A stretch of 64,000 nucleotides of DNA from Pseudomonas sp. RIT288 (GTDB lineage Bacteria; Pseudomonadota; Gammaproteobacteria; Pseudomonadales; Pseudomonadaceae): the NCBI RefSeq assembly GCF_000631985.1, contig NZ_JFYN01000005.1, positions 232,332 through 296,331 of the forward strand, given 5' to 3'. A model generated the notes under the pieces. It saw nothing but the letters and a program-made list of their open reading frames with translations, did no database searches and was not told the DNA's origin. Below, in pieces: positions 60,276 to 64,000 of the stretch. The stretch's first letter is position 1. Every line of letters begins with the position of its first letter. The translations under genes were made by a program, and so were the position numbers.

Positions 60276-63200
60276 GAGCGCCCCCCTTCGCTTGCGAGTG
60301 AGCGCCAGGGCGCTTCGTATAGAGGGCGATATATGGCGTCGCACCAACCCGAAAATGTCTCATCGCTGAGTAGCGAATCAAAATCGACGAATTGCCGGGA
60401 CAGCGCCGGGCTCTCTCGACGTTCGCCTTCGCTGGTCTGGCCATCCCCTTCATAGGCTTTGCGGGCCGCGGCTTGCGCCTTGAGCGGATCGGACTGGGAC
60501 AGCCAGGCAAATGCCGTTTTTACTGCGATCGGCAGCGGCTGACGCATTCCAGCCTGCCAGGCGAGCAGCAGATCACCGAGGAAACGCAACGCCCGGCCCT
60601 GCTCCATGGGCTCGAGCAACAGCGTGTCATCACTGGCTACCAACGCAGTGGTCATCGACAGTCCGCTGGCACAAGCGACAAGATGATTGACCCACGGTTT
60701 GGTCAACCGGTGCCATTTTCGATTCTTGATCGAGCCGATGCTGTTGGGAATGGTCGTGACTGATAGCAGTCCTCCATCGGCACGCTGATGCAGGCTGGCG
60801 AGCCATCCTTCAAGGCGCAATCCCTGCAATTGGAGACTGATGGGAATTGCGCTGTTCAGCGGTGTTGGCCATAACGTGAGCAACTGCTGAAAGCGCTGAA
60901 GCAAATCCGGCAGCGGCTCGATCAACTCGCGCTGCAGGCACTCACCGAAACCGGCCATGGGCAGCAGACCACTGTTTTGCAGGCGACGCGCCTGCGCCTC
61001 GAGTGCCTGATCGATATTGTCCGGTTGCCGGAGTGCCGCGTCGAGCAAGCTGTCGCTGAGGGTATAGCGTTGCAATGCATCGAGTACGAAAGGCTCCTCG
61101 TCCGCCAATGGCGCTTCAGCGGCCTCGAAATACACCTTGAGTCGCTGCGTAAAGAAGTGGCGAACCGGGTTGCGCAGGAAGTCCTGTAGCAGGACCAGAG
61201 TGAGGGGTTCTTCCTGGACATAGGGATCGAGCAACTGCTCCGCAGTTTGGCTCTGAGCGGGTTGATGCAAGACCTGCCATTCTCTGGCATAGCTGAATAG
61301 CTGATTGCCCTCATGGAAGTAACGCGCGCTGAACGGTTGCAACGGGTGCTCCTCGGTTAACGCGTCCAGCAGATTCCCGCTTTCGTCGGCCAATCGCCAG
61401 CCACCGGCGAGATGGTCGCGCAGCTGCCCGATCAGCACCGACGCCGGGCGCTCGCTGTTGTCCCGAATACTGCGGCCGACCCAACTGATATAGAGCTGAT
61501 TGCGCGCAGACAGTAACGCTTCCAGCAATAGATAACGATCATCCTCCCGTCGGGAACGATCTCCCGGACGGTAATCGCTACCCATCAGATCGAAATCCAG
61601 AGGCGGCTGCGCGCGTGGATAGTCACCATCATTCATTCCCAGCAAACAGACGAGTTTGAAGGGAATCGCACGCATCGGCATCAAGGTGCAGAAATTCACG
61701 GCACCGGCGAGAAAACGCTGGGACAAGCGGCCCTGATCCAGACCGGCAAGCCAGGCCTCACGTACCACTGTCAGCGGCAGTTCATCTCTCAGGCCTACCG
61801 ATTCGCAGGTTTCCAGCCAGGTCTCGCGGAGCTCCTCAAGTTGGGTCAGCAAGAAGTCGTCATGTTCATTGCAGGCCTTGAAGAACAATTGCATCAGCGC
61901 CTGGAGACGTTGGCCCCACTCATTGGGTTGCGTCGGTTGCGTGAGCTCCTGATGCGCCAGTTCCAGCGCATCGAGCAACGCGACCAAAGGCCCGATCAGC
62001 GCAGCATCCAGCCCACCGATTTCATCATAGGGCTCGATGCCCGCACAGGCATTGGAGCTGCCGACAGCGTAACCGAGCAGCATCCGGCGCAAGCCAAAAT
62101 GCCAGCTGTTTTGTTCGAGTTCATCCGGAAGCCCCAGACCTGCCCGTTGCTCGGCATTCATGCCCCAGCGCACGCCTGCGCCTTCAATCCAGCGATGCAG
62201 AGTCGGCAAATCACGTTCCTCAACACCGAATCGGGCACGTAAGGCGGGAACGTCGAGCAAATCGAGGATTTCACTCACCGGAAATCGACTGTCCGGCAAC
62301 TTGAGCAGGTGCTCGACGGCAATCAGCAAGGGATCGCGACCGCGCTGCCCCTGATCGGCCAGGGTGAAGGGGATGAAGCGCGGATCGTGTCGCTCAAGCT
62401 GGCCAAAAACCGCGCGGATGTGCGGAGCATAGCTGTCGATGTCCGGCACCATTACGATCACATCGCGGGGACGCAATTCAGGGTTGGCGCTGAAGCGGGC
62501 CAACAACTGATCATGAAGAATCTCGACCTCACGCTGAGCGCTGTGGGCGATGTGAAAGCGGATCGACTCATCCTGCGTCAGATCGACAGCGGGCCAATGC
62601 TCACGCGTTTCATCAAGTGGTCGCAACTCCAGGATGTCGTCCTGGAGCTGATTCAGCAAGTTCTGCGGCAGCGTTTCGCTGAACAGGTCGATGCGCCCGT
62701 CACGAAATGCCGCGCGATAACTGTTTGGATCATCGTAGCTGTCGAGCAGGTTGATGTAGTCGCGACCTTGTTTGCCCCAGGCGGCGAGCAGTGGATGAGC
62801 ATGTTGATGCAAGGTGTCAGGATCAAGTACGAACGGCATGCCGGTCTTGCGGCTCTGACGCTTGTATTGGTGGCGCAGCAGATCTTTGTCGGCGACGATA
62901 TCGGCCCAGTGGTGACGGCAGGGGTTGTGTACACAAAGCAGGACCTGACTGAAACGTGCGAGTCCGGCCAGAGCCTCAAGCACTTGAGCCGGCAATGAAG
63001 AAATACCAAAAACGATCACACGTGAGGGCAGGCCTGCGGGGGCGACCTCGAGGGTGTTTATTCTTTCGATAAACCGCTGGTGAACACCCGCACGACTCTG
63101 GGCCATGCCTTGCTCGCCAACATCCTGCAATAGCGCTCGCCATAGTTCGGCCTGCCAGCAACTGGTCGGCGGCAGGGGTTTGATTTCGCCCCTGACGTTA

Positions 63201-63724
63201 CGTAATTGATGGAAACCTTGCGCCCAGTCTTCAAGCCAATCCGCGCGATACACCTGATATTGGTCGAAAAGATCCGCCAGGCGTTCAGACAATTGATAGC
63301 GCTTGCGCAAGTCGGTGTCGTGGGTGAGAAAGCGCTGGAGCGGCTCGAAATGCGGACGGTCGATCAACTGGGGTAATAGACGCATCAATCGCCAGGTCAA
63401 GGGTGCCTTGTCGAGCAGGGATTTGGCAGGGATTTCATCTCGGCCCAGGACCATGCGGTAGAGCTGCCACATAAAGCTGCCGGGTAATTGCACGTCGATG
63501 GCTGCAGCAATTCCGCAACCACCGAGATCATCGTCCTGGGGATCCTCAGCCAATGCCAATTTGAGCCATTGGGCAATACCGTTGCTCTGCACCAGAGCGA
63601 TTTCATTCTCCAAGGGCGCCAATGGATAGCGCCGCATAATGCTGACCACCAGGCTGCGCAGCTCGTCCAGGCTATTGCTCTGAACCACCATGAATGCAGC
63701 GTTGAGGGACGAGGCGTCCGGCAT
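60272..63724 (-). CDS. recC: Exodeoxyribonuclease V gamma subunit RecC
   Basis: A 1150-residue inactivated helicase-like subunit that recognises Chi. The start at 63724 (MPDASSLNAAFMVVQSNSLD) has AAGGAA upstream; the longer frame to 63859 runs into the rRNA terminator. Typical segments: IALVQSNGIAQWLKLALAED, IVFGISSLPAQVLEALAGLA, PRDVIVMVPDIDSYAPHIRA, and CLLGMNDGDYPR. First gene of recCBD, downstream of an rRNA operon terminator. Confidence 0.96.
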   Translation of the reverse strand: MPDASSLNAAFMVVQSNSLDELRSLVVSIMRRYPLAPLENEIALVQSNGIAQWLKLALAEDPQDDDLGGCGIAAAIDVQLPGSFMWQLYRMVLGRDEIPAKSLLDKAPLTWRLMRLLPQLIDRPHFEPLQRFLTHDTDLRKRYQLSERLADLFDQYQVYRADWLEDWAQGFHQLRNVRGEIKPLPPTSCWQAELWRALLQDVGEQGMAQSRAGVHQRFIERINTLEVAPAGLPSRVIVFGISSLPAQVLEALAGLARFSQVLLCVHNPCRHHWADIVADKDLLRHQYKRQSRKTGMPFVLDPDTLHQHAHPLLAAWGKQGRDYINLLDSYDDPNSYRAAFRDGRIDLFSETLPQNLLNQLQDDILELRPLDETREHWPAVDLTQDESIRFHIAHSAQREVEILHDQLLARFSANPELRPRDVIVMVPDIDSYAPHIRAVFGQLERHDPRFIPFTLADQGQRGRDPLLIAVEHLLKLPDSRFPVSEILDLLDVPALRARFGVEERDLPTLHRWIEGAGVRWGMNAEQRAGLGLPDELEQNSWHFGLRRMLLGYAVGSSNACAGIEPYDEIGGLDAALIGPLVALLDALELAHQELTQPTQPNEWGQRLQALMQLFFKACNEHDDFLLTQLEELRETWLETCESVGLRDELPLTVVREAWLAGLDQGRLSQRFLAGAVNFCTLMPMRAIPFKLVCLLGMNDGDYPRAQPPLDFDLMGSDYRPGDRSRREDDRYLLLEALLSARNQLYISWVGRSIRDNSERPASVLIGQLRDHLAGGWRLADESGNLLDALTEEHPLQPFSARYFHEGNQLFSYAREWQVLHQPAQSQTAEQLLDPYVQEEPLTLVLLQDFLRNPVRHFFTQRLKVYFEAAEAPLADEEPFVLDALQRYTLSDSLLDAALRQPDNIDQALEAQARRLQNSGLLPMAGFGECLQRELIEPLPDLLQRFQQLLTLWPTPLNSAIPISLQLQGLRLEGWLASLHQRADGGLLSVTTIPNSIGSIKNRKWHRLTKPWVNHLVACASGLSMTTALVASDDTLLLEPMEQGRALRFLGDLLLAWQAGMRQPLPIAVKTAFAWLSQSDPLKAQAAARKAYEGDGQTSEGERRESPALSRQFVDFDSLLSDETFSGWCDAIYRPLYEAPWRSLASEGGRS

Positions 63725-63835
63725 AAAAGCTTCCTTGGAAAAGTACAAAAGCCAAGGCAGAACCTTAGCACTGTCGGCAGGCTGTGACAGCCGGAAGGGC
63801 CTACCGCATGCTGTAGGAACTTTCCTGCGGGCAAA

Positions 63836-63872
63836 ACAAAACCCCAACTGCTTTCGCAATTGGGGTTTCGGA
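63836..63872 (-). terminator. rRNA operon terminator
   Basis: On the minus strand AAACCCCAATTGCGAAAGCA followed by GTTGGGGTTTTG forms a hairpin just after 5S rRNA and before recC. This is the standard end of a Pseudomonas rrn operon. Confidence 0.85.
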
Positions 63873-63879
63873 ATTTAAT

Positions 63880-63995
63880 CTTGACGATGACCTACTCTCA
63901 CATGGGGAAACCCCACACTACCATCGGCGATGCATCGTTTCACTTCTGAGTTCGGGATGGGATCAGGTGGTTCCAACGCTCTATGGTCGTCAAGA
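63880..63995 (-). rRNA. rrf: 5S ribosomal RNA
   Basis: On the minus strand the sequence starts CTTGACGACCATAGAGCG, contains CCCATCCCGAACTCAGAAGT and ends GAGAGTAGGTCATCGTCAAG, all standard 5S segments, and the 5' and 3' ends pair. The 5' end is given to within a few bases because only five window bases lie beyond it. The rest of the rrn operon lies to the right of the window. Confidence 0.95.
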
Positions 63996-64000
63996 AATTC

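Noticed and set aside
54931..60455. Long plus-strand open frames opposite recD and recB
   Set aside because: They mirror helicase genes with clear Walker motifs and have biased shadow composition.

Overview
The window is a chromosomal segment of a fluorescent-group Pseudomonas. Evidence: a tmRNA with tag ANDDQYGAALAA, the D-lactate dehydrogenase end next to ssrA, a yfiBNR operon, mmsAB, a recCBD cluster beside an rRNA operon, many Pseudomonas-type REP palindromes in the intergenic gaps, and GC-rich core coding. Species cannot be fixed from this alone.

Layout. (1) 1-1220: end of a D-lactate dehydrogenase gene, a small secreted protein, and ssrA (tmRNA). (2) About 1221-16865: a 15.6-kb genomic island inserted at the 3' end of ssrA. 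A P4-type tyrosine integrase sits just inside the left end. Integrase-arm-like GGTATTCC repeats with 12-bp spacing mark both ends, and a degenerate copy of the tmRNA 3' end marks the right end. A mobility block (second tyrosine recombinase, DUF3987 P-loop protein, two small genes, paired GGCGACA arrays) is followed by dense defence cargo. (3) 16916-24983: His-tailed EamA transporter, PliG-like lysozyme inhibitor, two GNAT acetyltransferases, ArnT-like glycosyltransferase, histidine phosphatase, chemoreceptor. (4) 25179-36251: DUF1329/DUF1302/phospholipase-like genes and a FGGY kinase/GlpD-like/alkyl-DHAP-synthase-like operon with a divergent AraC regulator, probably lipid or glycerol-ether metabolism. 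(5) 36420-47205: DUF6124 gene with a conserved structured leader, VOC protein, GntP-RpiR-D-aminoacylase operon, oxidoreductase, two LysR regulators, mdaB/ygiN, TauE, cupin. (6) 47490-52024: mmsAB with a LysR regulator whose 3' end has been replaced by a roughly 1-kb insertion carrying an unfamiliar gene. (7) 52021-54361: yfiBNR c-di-GMP module. (8) 54481-63995: recCBD and the 5S end of an rRNA operon.

The island is the main interest. Three defence-type units lie side by side with four TIR domains in about 7 kb. Unit A (7423-11783, five translationally coupled genes): PfkB-like kinase with a C-terminal Rossmann-like domain, a TIR fused to a tRNA-guanine-transglycosylase-like domain, an Ogg2-like HhH glycosylase, QueC, and a ThsB-like TIR. 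I know of no characterised system with this set; it looks like a 7-deazaguanine-based immune or modification system. Unit B (14506-11856, minus): deoxyribosyltransferase-like/TPR protein, ThsB-like TIR, SLATT membrane protein. Unit C (14966-16638): a Pycsar system, a cyclic-nucleotide-binding TIR effector plus a class III-type pyrimidine cyclase. Functions of A and B are inferred from domains and operon structure only.
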